Assembly: GCF_003056055.1 (NCBI RefSeq)
Contig: NZ_PYFP01000002.1
Coordinates: 992,001-1,056,000 of the forward strand
Origin: Glaciimonas sp. PCH181
Lineage (GTDB): Bacteria; Pseudomonadota; Gammaproteobacteria; Burkholderiales; Burkholderiaceae_D
Length of the DNA: 64,000 nt
Reading direction: 5' to 3'
Under the pieces are notes generated by a model, which had not been told where the DNA came from, did not search any database, and worked only from the letters and a program-made list of their open reading frames with translations. The position numbers and the translations under genes were made by a program. Shown in pieces: positions 18,174 through 26,489 of the stretch; the first letter of the stretch is position 1; each line of letters begins with the position of its first letter.

Positions 18174-18369
18174 CAGATTGCAGAGAAAATAAAGCGTTTT
18201 CGAAAGCGTAAAGATCGCCTTCGGTGGCAGGATTCAATCTACGAACCCGCGCCAGAGTCGGCGCGACGGCTACAACAATTTCTGCGCAACGCGCCGTCGA
18301 TAAGGCTATCCCAAGATGCGCCGCGTTAGCAGCAACATCCTGAGCACAAATGTCAATCACATCAGACAT
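18166..18369 (-). CDS. AtzG-like small subunit (DUF4089)
   Basis: A 67-residue peptide: residues about 10-45 form helices (AANAAHLGIALSTARCAEIVVAVAP) and the C-terminus is PATEGDLYAFENALF, matching DUF4089/AtzG-like proteins. In known systems AtzG forms a complex with the amidase AtzE. It overlaps the RraA-like gene upstream by 8 bp and the amidase downstream by 8 bp, so translation of all three is probably coupled. Assignment rests on length, motif wording and context. Confidence 0.7.
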   Translation of the reverse strand: MSDVIDICAQDVAANAAHLGIALSTARCAEIVVAVAPTLARVRRLNPATEGDLYAFENALFSLQSDD

Positions 18370-19060
18370 GACCGTATTTTGATAATGCGTCAGCTAAGGT
18401 CAATCCGGCCTGAAGATCGATACGAATTTGTCTTTCTTTTTCCGTCAATGCTTCAGCATCGATCAACACTTTTTCGACGATCTTTTGTGGGATCACAATC
18501 GCGCCATCGTCATCCGCCAAAATGAAATCACCAGGATGAACTTGCACCCATTGCGAAGTCGCGCCACGTAGAACAACCGGAATCTGCCATGCGTTGACTT
18601 TCCAGCGACCGATCGATTGCACCGGCGTGCGATAACGTGCAAACAGCGGGAAATCCTGTTCGGCAATCCAGCGGATATCACGAATCCCGCCATCGATCAG
18701 TGAGCCTACGCAACCGCGTTCTTTCATGCCAATCGCGATCAATTCCCCGAAATAGCAGATGCCTTCGCCGTCGCCGCTCCATACCGTGACTTGCCCGGCG
18801 GTAACGCCCTGACAGGCTTTCATTTTGTCGGCATCGCCGCCCTGACCGTAGGGCGTCATTTGCCCACGAATCGTGTACGCCCAACCAGCCAATTTCTTGC
18901 TATCGGCGGGGAAAGGCGAGAACTCCGACGACAAACCCTGATCAAAATAACCGAGGGCATCCAGCACATCGGCGACGTTTGAGGTATCGACGGCGAGATA
19001 GCGCTGACGGATTTCTTCCAGCTCAATCGGACTCCGTGACTTTTCTATTTCGTTACTCAT
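18362..19060 (-). CDS. RraA family protein (HMG/CHA aldolase-like)
   Basis: 232 residues of the RraA/dimethylmenaquinone methyltransferase-like fold. Conserved parts are DTSNVADVLDALGYFDQG near residue 25, CVGSLIDGGIRDIRWIAEQDFPLFARYRTPVQS near 118-150 and VHPGDFILADDDGAIVIP near 182. The GxxxDGxxRD and aspartate positions are those used by 4-hydroxy-4-methyl-2-oxoglutarate/oxaloacetate decarboxylating aldolases of this family. It may cleave or decarboxylate a C4-C6 keto acid in the operon. RNase E inhibition is less likely in this context. Confidence 0.8.
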   Translation of the reverse strand: MSNEIEKSRSPIELEEIRQRYLAVDTSNVADVLDALGYFDQGLSSEFSPFPADSKKLAGWAYTIRGQMTPYGQGGDADKMKACQGVTAGQVTVWSGDGEGICYFGELIAIGMKERGCVGSLIDGGIRDIRWIAEQDFPLFARYRTPVQSIGRWKVNAWQIPVVLRGATSQWVQVHPGDFILADDDGAIVIPQKIVEKVLIDAEALTEKERQIRIDLQAGLTLADALSKYGHV

Positions 19061-19098
19061 TGAATACTCCTGCTAAGTAGGTGAATAAGTGGGTTAAA

Positions 19099-19884
19099 TT
19101 AAATACTTTGAATCATGCCGCCGTCGACGCGGATCACAGAGCCGGTCACAAAAGCGGCACGCTCACTGGCGAGGAAGGCGACCACATCGCCGTATTCTTC
19201 GGGACGCCCATAACGCCCGACCGGAATCGCGCCTGTGCTTTCGATAACGACTTGTTCATAGGTTTTGCCTTCGCGTTTGGCACGACTTTCATCGAGCGAA
19301 CGGATGCGATCGGTCGCGATGCGGCCCGGCAATACCACGTTGACGGTGATCGCATCGCCAGCCACTTCGGCGGCCAAGGTTTTGGACCAACCGACTAAGG
19401 CCATGCGCAAGGTATTCGACATGCCCAGATTGGGGATCGGTGCGATAACGCCTGACGACGTGCTGGTAATGATGCGGCCCCATTTTTTTTGCTGCATCGC
19501 TGGCAATACCTGATCGGTCAAATGCATCAGCGACAAGACCATCGCGTCGAACTGTTTGCGCCAGGTATCGGCAGGCACGTTAGATGCCTTGGATGGCGGC
19601 GGGCCGCCGGAATTGTTCACCAAAATATCGGGATCGCCGACAGCACTTCGCACGCCTTCCAACATCGCGTCGATACTGCGTAAATCGGCCAGATCGGCGA
19701 CAAACGGCACGGCCTTGCCGCCGCGTGCGGAAATGACTTCCAGCGTCTGTGCCAATGCTTGTTCGTTTTGGTCCGAGATGGCGACGATGACGCCTTCTGC
19801 GGCAAGCGCTGCCGCAATCGCGGAGCCAAGTCCACCGCCTGCCGACATCACGAGTGCGGTTTTACCTGCTATGCCTAAATCCAT
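19099..19884 (-). CDS. SDR family oxidoreductase, atypical catalytic motif
   Basis: 261 residues with a Rossmann start MDLGIAGKTALVMSAGGGLGSAIAAALAAEG, NNSGGPPPS at the NAG position, and C-terminal FLASERAAFVTGSVIRVDGGM. The usual Tyr-x3-Lys pair is not seen: after TSTSSGVIAPIPNLG the aligned residues read SNTLR, so Tyr and Lys appear replaced by Ser and Arg. Related proteins with this wording exist among so-called atypical SDRs. Activity as a dehydrogenase is therefore uncertain. It lies between the RraA-like and aspartate dehydrogenase genes in the same operon. Confidence 0.8.
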   Translation of the reverse strand: MDLGIAGKTALVMSAGGGLGSAIAAALAAEGVIVAISDQNEQALAQTLEVISARGGKAVPFVADLADLRSIDAMLEGVRSAVGDPDILVNNSGGPPPSKASNVPADTWRKQFDAMVLSLMHLTDQVLPAMQQKKWGRIITSTSSGVIAPIPNLGMSNTLRMALVGWSKTLAAEVAGDAITVNVVLPGRIATDRIRSLDESRAKREGKTYEQVVIESTGAIPVGRYGRPEEYGDVVAFLASERAAFVTGSVIRVDGGMIQSI

Positions 19885-19931
19885 GTTGTTTCTCCTGTGA
19901 TTGTCGTTCTGCTTGCTGGTCGCATAAATGA

Positions 19932-20747
19932 TTAAGTGCCGACCCGAATCGGGCTGCGCAATTTACGCAGCGCGGCCAACACGCTTTGTGCTGTGATACG
20001 GCCAGTTTTCGGATTTTCTGTCGGGATGTTTTGAATGCTCATCGAGAACGACGCCGCATCGGAATCAACTTCGATGACGTGCGTGTTGCGCGTCAATGCC
20101 GGGTCAGCCCAGATTTCTAGCTGCGTCTGATCCGGGCCGATCCCAGCCAGCGCCAGTGCGACCACAACATTCAGATTGGCCGGAAAACCCTTAGCCGCTT
20201 CACGTGCCGTGCCTGAAAAAATCTGGATCGGCGAGGTGATATCGTCAATGTTGATTTTGTTGGCGACCAAAAATGGAGCGCCGACCAGACCGCGTACTGG
20301 CTTACGGGTAATCATTCTGACTGAATGAATACTCCCTTCTGCCGCAGCCGTTACTGCATCTAATCCGAGCAGCGCGCCAGTCGGCACGATGATCTGGCCG
20401 CCATGCTCACGCGCCAGGTCGATCAAATCCATGCGATCCAGCAAAGCGCCGACACTCAGTACAATTAGGGTTTTTCCTGCGCGCAAGACTGGCTCGGCGA
20501 TTTCTGGCAGCAGCTCTGCTGGTGCGCATTCCACGACTACGTCAACTGCCTCTGCTAGCTCTTCCAGCGTCAGAATCTTGATGTCTCCCTTCAGGCCTTG
20601 CAATATACCTGCGGTTTTTTTAACGTCGCGCACGCTGACCGCGCTGAGTTTCAATCCAAAGATGCCGTCATCCAGACGCTTGACCAGTGTCTTTCCCACA
20701 GCGCCTAATCCAACAATCCCGACGGTTAAGTCTTTTTTATGTGACAT
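19932..20747 (-). CDS. L-aspartate dehydrogenase-like (NadX family)
   Basis: 271 residues. An N-terminal Rossmann domain (VGIVGLGAVGKTLVKRLDDG) is followed by VVECAPAELLPEIAEPVL near residue 70, IIVPTGALLGLDAVTAAAEG near 119 and FPANLNVVVALALAGIGPDQT near 190, the NadX/aspartate dehydrogenase pattern in which the Asn and the following His region bind substrate. It interconverts aspartate and oxaloacetate/iminoaspartate with NAD(P). In this operon it would turn an aminated C4 product into oxaloacetate rather than serve NAD synthesis, because no nadA/nadC genes accompany it. Confidence 0.82.
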   Translation of the reverse strand: MSHKKDLTVGIVGLGAVGKTLVKRLDDGIFGLKLSAVSVRDVKKTAGILQGLKGDIKILTLEELAEAVDVVVECAPAELLPEIAEPVLRAGKTLIVLSVGALLDRMDLIDLAREHGGQIIVPTGALLGLDAVTAAAEGSIHSVRMITRKPVRGLVGAPFLVANKINIDDITSPIQIFSGTAREAAKGFPANLNVVVALALAGIGPDQTQLEIWADPALTRNTHVIEVDSDAASFSMSIQNIPTENPKTGRITAQSVLAALRKLRSPIRVGT

Positions 20748-20777
20748 GATGCTTTCCCTCTTTTAATAGTTGACGAC

Positions 20778-21674
20778 CTATCGACCCTGCCCTCCTGCTG
20801 GCTGGTCATGATCGATAAAATGTTGTGCGATGGCGCCCGTTGTGGTGAACCAAATTTTGTCGCGATGCTGTGCGATATGTTCCATGGCGCGGCGGAAATG
20901 GCGCAGCCGATACGGTTGTCCGATCAAAAATGCGTGGATCGATATCCCAAAAACCAGCGGCTGGTCAGCGCTCTGTTCCAGCATTTCATCGAAGTTATCG
21001 ATGATCATGTTGGCAAACCCTTCCGCCGTCGTATCGTGCAAAGCGATGGCCGGAATGTCATTGACTTCATGCGGATACGGCACACTCAGCAAACGCCCGT
21101 TGCGGGTGTTGATCCAGACCGGCTGATCATCCAGCGGCCAGTCGAGGATGTAGCTGTACCCAGCCTCTTGCAGCAGATCGGGCGTCAAATTACTAGGATT
21201 GACACCGGGGCTGAGCCATCCGGCGGGCGCACGCCCTTCGTGCTGCGTAATGGCATCGGTCACCTCTTGAATCAGCACGCGCTCTTCTGCTTCAGAGAAA
21301 TTATTTTGATGTTCAGAGTTGGTGCGACCATGCCCCAGAATCTCATCGCCCCGCGCTCTTAGCGCTTCCAACACTTGCGGGCAATGGTCATAGCAAGCTG
21401 AATTCAGCAGCACCGACAGTGGCAGGCCTAGCCGATTGCACAGATCGATAATCCGCCAGACGCCGACCCGATTGCCGTACTCGCGCCAGGCCCAGTTATA
21501 CGTATTGGGATGGGCAATACCGGGCGAATAAGAAAGTCCCAATCCTTCGTTATAGGCAAAATGTTCCAGGTTCAGGCACAGATGCACGGCGAGTCGTTTC
21601 TCACCGGGCCAGTTGAACTGAGGACGTTCGGTAATGGCCGAATACGGGAAGCGATTATGAGAAGTAAGCATCAC
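20778..21674 (-). CDS. Polysaccharide deacetylase-fold hydrolase (PuuE/imidase-like)
   Basis: 298 residues of the NodB-like fold used by the PuuE allantoinase and cyclic imide hydrolase group. It starts MMLTSHNRFPYSAI; GVWRIIDLCNRLGLPLSVLLNSACYDHCPQVLEALRARGDEILGHGRTNSEHQN carries the region where true deacetylases hold their metal histidines, and PAGWLSPGVNPSNLTPDLLQEAGYSYILDWPLDDQP is typical of PuuE-like members. Context (ABC importer, amidase with AtzG-like partner, aspartate dehydrogenase) favours ring opening of a nitrogen heterocycle such as an imide or ureide over sugar deacetylation. The substrate is inferred. Confidence 0.78.
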   Translation of the reverse strand: MMLTSHNRFPYSAITERPQFNWPGEKRLAVHLCLNLEHFAYNEGLGLSYSPGIAHPNTYNWAWREYGNRVGVWRIIDLCNRLGLPLSVLLNSACYDHCPQVLEALRARGDEILGHGRTNSEHQNNFSEAEERVLIQEVTDAITQHEGRAPAGWLSPGVNPSNLTPDLLQEAGYSYILDWPLDDQPVWINTRNGRLLSVPYPHEVNDIPAIALHDTTAEGFANMIIDNFDEMLEQSADQPLVFGISIHAFLIGQPYRLRHFRRAMEHIAQHRDKIWFTTTGAIAQHFIDHDQPAGGQGR

Positions 21675-21723
21675 ACTGACCTTTCTGGTTCAAAATTCTT
21701 AAGGTTATTGGATAGCACGCGGT

Positions 21724-22689
21724 TTAGGGTCTATAGCTGGTTGGCGCAGTCAAAAGACTCAGATCAAGCGTAGCAAGATTGTCTTTTGTCACCAGAATAG
21801 CCGGTGTTTCCACCACTGCTTGCGTCGGCTTTTTGGTAGCCGCCAGCACTGCCTGGCGCAAGGCTTCGCGGCCCTGCGTGACGATTTGCTGGGCGGAGGT
21901 ACAGACCAGCTCGCCATCTTTCAGCATTTGCTGCGCGGTCGGACTTAAATTAGATGCAGTGATTTTGATGACTTGTTCTTTCTTTGCCGATTTCACTGCC
22001 AGCCACGCACCGGCAGCCGTATCGTCGATGGCGTTATAGACGCCGTTGATTTCTGGAAAGCGTTGAATCCAGTCATCGACTAAATTGATCGCACCGTTGC
22101 GGGTGACCGATTTACGCGATTCTGCGATGACTTTGATCGCCGGAAACTCTTTGTTCATGGTTTCCATAAAACCGCGCCGCCGGGTATCGGCCCAGGTCTG
22201 GCCTTGTTGCTGCGCGATCATCGCCACTGCGCCCTTGCCGCCCAGTGTTTTACCCAGACATTCGGCTTGCAAACGGCCCATGTCGTAGTGGTCTGCACCG
22301 ACTTTAGAGGCGAGGCCGACTGAATTCGGGATGCTGGACAAACCGACTACCGGAATGCCTTTACCAATCGCATTTTCAACCACCGGATTGACCGCCTGAC
22401 CATTGGTAGCACCGACGATGATGGCGTCGACTTTGCGCTCCATCAAATCCTGAATCTGCGATATCTGGACATTCACGTTGGCGTCGCCACCGGCGTTAAG
22501 TTTGACCAGCGTGACGCCCAGCTTTTTGGCTTCGCTTTCTACGCCATAGGTCATCGATATCCAGAATGACGAGGCCAGTTCCGGCGTCGCATAACCGATC
22601 GTTATTTTCTGTTGCGCCCAGCTGGGGCTGGCGGCGAATGTACTCAGTGCACCTATTGCCAATAACGTCGTGAAGACAATCTTTTTCAT
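21724..22689 (-). CDS. ABC importer substrate-binding protein (sugar/nucleoside type)
   Basis: 321 residues. Residues 1-25 (MKKIVFTTLLAIGALSTFAASPSWA) form a signal peptide. The mature protein is a type I periplasmic binding protein: ITIGYATPELASSFWISMTYGVESEAKKLG, ISQIQDLMERKVDAIIVGATNGQAVNPVVENAIGKGIPVVGLS and INGVYNAIDDTAAGAWLAVKSA follow the RbsB/TorT-like pattern. It captures the ligand in the periplasm for the two permeases and the double ATPase encoded just upstream in the operon. The ligand is not identifiable from sequence. Confidence 0.87.
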   Translation of the reverse strand: MKKIVFTTLLAIGALSTFAASPSWAQQKITIGYATPELASSFWISMTYGVESEAKKLGVTLVKLNAGGDANVNVQISQIQDLMERKVDAIIVGATNGQAVNPVVENAIGKGIPVVGLSSIPNSVGLASKVGADHYDMGRLQAECLGKTLGGKGAVAMIAQQQGQTWADTRRRGFMETMNKEFPAIKVIAESRKSVTRNGAINLVDDWIQRFPEINGVYNAIDDTAAGAWLAVKSAKKEQVIKITASNLSPTAQQMLKDGELVCTSAQQIVTQGREALRQAVLAATKKPTQAVVETPAILVTKDNLATLDLSLLTAPTSYRP

Positions 22690-22738
22690 GTCAATCTCTC
22701 CTGTGGGTATGCGTTATAAATGAGCGTTGCAAACAAAA

Positions 22739-23725
22739 TTAATGGAATTTCCGAACGATATAGTCGAGCGCACCAGCCGACACCAGCACCACGCCTAAAA
22801 CCATTTCCGATACAAACGGCGATGAACCCAGCAAATTCAGTCCATTCAACAAGGCCTGAATAAACACCGCGCCAATCAAGGCCTGCCATACCGAGCCAGT
22901 GCCGCCGCTTAACGCAATGCCGCCAATCACGCAGGCCGCAATCGCTTGCAGTTCCATGCCAGCACCTTCAATAGCGACCGCAGAGCCGCTACGTGCCAGC
23001 AGAAACATGCCTGCCAGTCCAGCCAAGCCACCGCATAAAGAATAGGCAATCACGCTAGAGCTGCGGACCGGCACGCCGACCAGATTCGCCGCTTCAGGAT
23101 TGCCGCCGACCATATACAGCCAGCGACCAAATGGCAGTCGTTTGGTAACCGCCCAGATCAGTAGGCCAGCACCGGAAGCGATCCAGATCAGCGATGGAAT
23201 ATGCAGCAAACCGGAATAACCGAGCGATTGCAGAAAGCTGTCCGACGGCAGCGATATCACCTCCGCATCGCCAACCAGCGCCGTCGCCAGGCCACGCACG
23301 ATTAGCGTAGTGCCAAGCGTTACGATGATCGGCTGCAAGCCTTGACAGGCGATCAGATAACCGTTGATCGCGCCGACGATAAGGCCGGTGCCAACGCCGA
23401 AAATGATGGCATTTTCCTCACCGAAGGGCGCTACCGCTTGCACCGCGACGACCGATGACAACGCGGCGACTGCGCCTACCGAGATATCAAAACCCCGCGT
23501 GATGATGACCAGCATCTGGCCTAGCGCTAATACAAACAAAATACTGCTTTGTGAAAAGATGTTCGCAAAGTTGTTGAAACTTAAAAATCCCGGCGAGATC
23601 ACGCTCATGATCAGCACCAACACCACGCAGGCAAAGGGACCAGTCAATTCACGCGCTTTTGGACGTCGCCATTGTGCGGTGAGCGGTGCTGCGCCAACGC
23701 GCTTTTTGCTTAATTGCAGAGTCAT
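22739..23725 (-). CDS. ABC importer permease (RbsC type), second copy
   Basis: 328 residues with about 8-10 membrane segments: FACVVLVLIMSVISPGFLSFNNF near the N-terminus, LGQMLVIITRGFDISVGAVAALSSVVAV near 68, the BPD_transp_2 segment GLQPIIVTLGTTLIVRGLATALV and LQAIAACVIGGIALSGGTGSVWQALIGAVF, the RbsC EAA-like region. It forms a heterodimeric channel with the neighbouring permease, with which it shares one base at a TAATG junction. Confidence 0.88.
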   Translation of the reverse strand: MTLQLSKKRVGAAPLTAQWRRPKARELTGPFACVVLVLIMSVISPGFLSFNNFANIFSQSSILFVLALGQMLVIITRGFDISVGAVAALSSVVAVQAVAPFGEENAIIFGVGTGLIVGAINGYLIACQGLQPIIVTLGTTLIVRGLATALVGDAEVISLPSDSFLQSLGYSGLLHIPSLIWIASGAGLLIWAVTKRLPFGRWLYMVGGNPEAANLVGVPVRSSSVIAYSLCGGLAGLAGMFLLARSGSAVAIEGAGMELQAIAACVIGGIALSGGTGSVWQALIGAVFIQALLNGLNLLGSSPFVSEMVLGVVLVSAGALDYIVRKFH

Positions 23726-24723
23726 TACAGCGCTCCCGATGTTGCATTGTTTGTGGCAATATTTTCAGCGACGGTCGCCACATTGCGGCGGTTAGCAGCA
23801 GCCCAGCGCATCCCCCAGCGTTGCACCAATACAGAACCGACAATCAACGCCCCCAACAGGATGTTTTGCAGATAGCTGGGAAAGTTAAGCAGCACCAGCG
23901 CATTCACAAACATCGACAGAATAAATACACCGATCACGGCATGGACCGGGCCGCCCTGACCGCCGCTGAGCGGGATACCGCCGATGGCACACGCGGCAAT
24001 CGCTTCAAATGGCAGTTCGGGATACAGATTAGGCTGACCGGACCCCAGCCGCGAGGTCAGAATAGCCCCGGCGAGCGCCACTAAGACCGCATTGATCAGG
24101 TAAGCCTGCATGATCCGCAACGGCACCGGAATCCCGACCAGACGGGCGGCGTCCGGGTTGCTGCCGATCAGATAGCACTCTCGCCCAAAAGTCGTGAATT
24201 GCATCACCACCAAACCGATCAGGCATGCCGCAATCGCCAGCCAGACGATGCTGGGCAAACCCAGCATTTGCGAATTTGCCAAACCGGATAAATCGATTCC
24301 GGTTGGTGCTTCTAACGGTGCGCCGCCGACGATCACACTGCAAAATCCATGCACCGCAATCATCGTGCCGAGCGTCACCAGAAATGCGGGCAATTTCAGA
24401 AAGCCGATCAACGCGCCATTGACCAATCCCAGCAGCAGCACTGCCAGCATGCCGATACCAAACGCGGGAACGATGCCCAAGCTGGGAACGCACAAGACCG
24501 TCGCCACGCTAAAAATCGCCACCCCGGACCCGATAGAAAAGTCCAGACCGCGTATCACGATCACCGCGCCCTGCCCGATTGCCACCAGAATCAGGACGGC
24601 AGCAACTTTGCCCAGATTGAGAAAGTTGGATGCCGTTCCAAAACGTGGCACCGCGATCAGACAAACGACAAATAACGCCAGACAAACCCATACCGATACC
24701 GGCCATTGTTTAATGCTACGCAT
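23725..24723 (-). CDS. ABC importer permease (RbsC type), first copy
   Basis: About 332 residues starting MRSIKQWPVSVWVCLALF. It has the same fold as its partner: LILVAIGQGAVIVIRGLDFSIGSGVAI, LPAFLVTLGTMIAVHGFCSVIVGG and FEAIAACAIGGIPLSGGQGGPVHAVIGVF. The ATG at 24723 is preferred because GGAGCC lies upstream and it overlaps the ATPase stop (TAG at 24718-24716) by 8 bp, giving translational coupling. A longer frame from 24810 would lie entirely inside the ATPase gene. Confidence 0.87.
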   Translation of the reverse strand: MRSIKQWPVSVWVCLALFVVCLIAVPRFGTASNFLNLGKVAAVLILVAIGQGAVIVIRGLDFSIGSGVAIFSVATVLCVPSLGIVPAFGIGMLAVLLLGLVNGALIGFLKLPAFLVTLGTMIAVHGFCSVIVGGAPLEAPTGIDLSGLANSQMLGLPSIVWLAIAACLIGLVVMQFTTFGRECYLIGSNPDAARLVGIPVPLRIMQAYLINAVLVALAGAILTSRLGSGQPNLYPELPFEAIAACAIGGIPLSGGQGGPVHAVIGVFILSMFVNALVLLNFPSYLQNILLGALIVGSVLVQRWGMRWAAANRRNVATVAENIATNNATSGAL

Positions 24724-26251
24724 GTTGGCTCCCGGTGTGGTTGGTTGCATCCTGTCCACCGCTGATACAGGCGAGGATTTCCGAAGGATCGGCGCCGCGT
24801 TTAAAGACATCCGCCAAGCGCCCGTTGCGCATCACATACACCCGATGCGACAGCATCATGACTTCTTCGATATCGCTGGAGGCGACCACCACCGAAATAC
24901 CGGTGCGGGCGGCGGCGATAATGGCGTCGTGGATCGCATCGCGTGCATGCACGTCGACGCCCCGGGTTGGTTCCAGAAGAATCAACAGCTTCATATCCGG
25001 CAGTAAAAGATTGCGGATAATCAACAATTTTTGCTGATTGCCGCCACTTAACGCGCTGATCACGGCGCTGGGATCGCTCGGCTTGACGCGAAGATCTTCA
25101 AACAGTTTTTTAGAGGCATTCACCTCGATCCGATTCGACAAAAAAGAACCAACCGAAATCGCTGTATACGCAGAGGCAACCGCGTTGATCGCACAGCTCA
25201 AACCGGGAAAAATGCCATCCGCGGTACGATCTGCGGGTACTAAACCAACCCCGATCTGCTTAAAGCGGCGGCGCGAGGTCTGGGCGATATCCACTCCATC
25301 CACTTGTATCGTGCCTGCGCTGGATATGCGCGCACCGCCAAGGACCTCGCCCACTTCTAGTGCACCGGAACCAATCAGACCAGCGATGCCGATGATCTCG
25401 CCGCACGCTACGTTGAGCGATAAATCCTCGAACGCTGCGCCGCATTTCAGCCCGGCTACGTGCAGGCGCTGTTTTCCGGCAACGGGCAATTCGCGCTCGG
25501 CCCGTAACGCTACCGGGCCGACCATTGCCTCGACGATAGCGTGATGGCTCAATGACGTGGTCGGAACCGCATCCAGCACGGTGCAGCCGTCGCGCAAGAC
25601 CGTCACGGCGTCACAAATTTGCGTGATTTCACTCAATTTGTGGCTGATAAAAATGATGCCTTTTCCCTCTTGTTTCAAGCTATTAATTGCCGCAAACAAA
25701 CGCTCTGCTTCATGCGCATTCAGCGCAGCGGTCGGCTCATCCAGCAACAGCACCTGACAATTGCGCGCAACACCGCGGGTAATCTCCAACAGTTGCCGCT
25801 CGGCCATCGATAGCTGACTGACCATTTGCGCTGGATCGATTAACAGACCCATGCGTTTGGCGATCTCTAAATAAGTCGCTAAGGCGATCGGGGCCTTGCG
25901 CTTCCATAACGGACTTTCTCGTGCAGCATCAAACGCGTTCAGATTGTCCGCCACAGTCATTTCAGGAAACAACGTGGAATGTTGATACACGGGAATAATT
26001 CCGGCAGCGATAGCGTCGCGGACCGAATGAAATACTACCGGTGCGCCGGTCAATGCGATGGTGCCAGCATCCGGTTGCAAGGCGCCCACCAGCATTTTTA
26101 CCAGCGTGCTTTTGCCTGCACCATTTTCGCCCATCAGGGCGTGAACCTGCCCGGCTTGCACCGTTAAATCAGCGCTGCGCAAGGCGCAAGTTGCGCCAAA
26201 TCGCTTAGATAATCCGCGCGCCGAAAGCAGCGTATGTTGCGTCGTAGCCAT
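24716..26251 (-). CDS. ABC importer ATPase with two nucleotide-binding domains (RbsA type)
   Basis: 511 residues. The first domain has Walker A GENGAGKST near residue 42, signature LSMAERQLLE near 145 and Walker B VLLLDEPTAALN near 165. The second, as usual in RbsA proteins, has a degenerate Walker A (GLIGSGALEVGEVL near 290) and the signature ALSGGNQQK near 398. An oddity is its Walker B: KLLILLEPTRGVD, where the aspartate before Glu is replaced by Leu (codon CTG). Only the first site may hydrolyse ATP normally. It is the first gene of the minus-strand operon, 238 bp from the divergent LysR gene. Confidence 0.9.
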   Translation of the reverse strand: MATTQHTLLSARGLSKRFGATCALRSADLTVQAGQVHALMGENGAGKSTLVKMLVGALQPDAGTIALTGAPVVFHSVRDAIAAGIIPVYQHSTLFPEMTVADNLNAFDAARESPLWKRKAPIALATYLEIAKRMGLLIDPAQMVSQLSMAERQLLEITRGVARNCQVLLLDEPTAALNAHEAERLFAAINSLKQEGKGIIFISHKLSEITQICDAVTVLRDGCTVLDAVPTTSLSHHAIVEAMVGPVALRAERELPVAGKQRLHVAGLKCGAAFEDLSLNVACGEIIGIAGLIGSGALEVGEVLGGARISSAGTIQVDGVDIAQTSRRRFKQIGVGLVPADRTADGIFPGLSCAINAVASAYTAISVGSFLSNRIEVNASKKLFEDLRVKPSDPSAVISALSGGNQQKLLIIRNLLLPDMKLLILLEPTRGVDVHARDAIHDAIIAAARTGISVVVASSDIEEVMMLSHRVYVMRNGRLADVFKRGADPSEILACISGGQDATNHTGSQHA

Positions 26252-26438
26252 GGTGTCTCTCTATTTGTAATTTTTCAATAAAATAACGTCGATTCGGAGG
26301 TAATACTGTTCTGCCGCGCACCAGATCGGCCCAATCCGGCCGCTAGCAAAAAGCGGTCCCGATCGACAATTATTGTTATTCGTTGAGATGAATCATGGAC
26401 GCCCGCAAAAGATCAGACAACTGACTTGTTCCTACGCA

Positions 26439-26459
26439 TGCATCAGTTTTAATCATGCA
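26439..26459. promoter_or_regulatory. LysR box (TGCAT-N11-ATGCA)
   Basis: TGCAT at 26439-26443 and ATGCA at 26455-26459 are exact inverted arms with 11 bases between them, giving a T-N11-A core. The site ends 30 bases before the LysR start codon and lies between the divergent LysR and ABC operons, where an autoregulatory and activating LysR site is expected. Confidence 0.55.
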
Positions 26460-26489
26460 TATCCGGCGCGGAATGCGCTATCCTGAATC

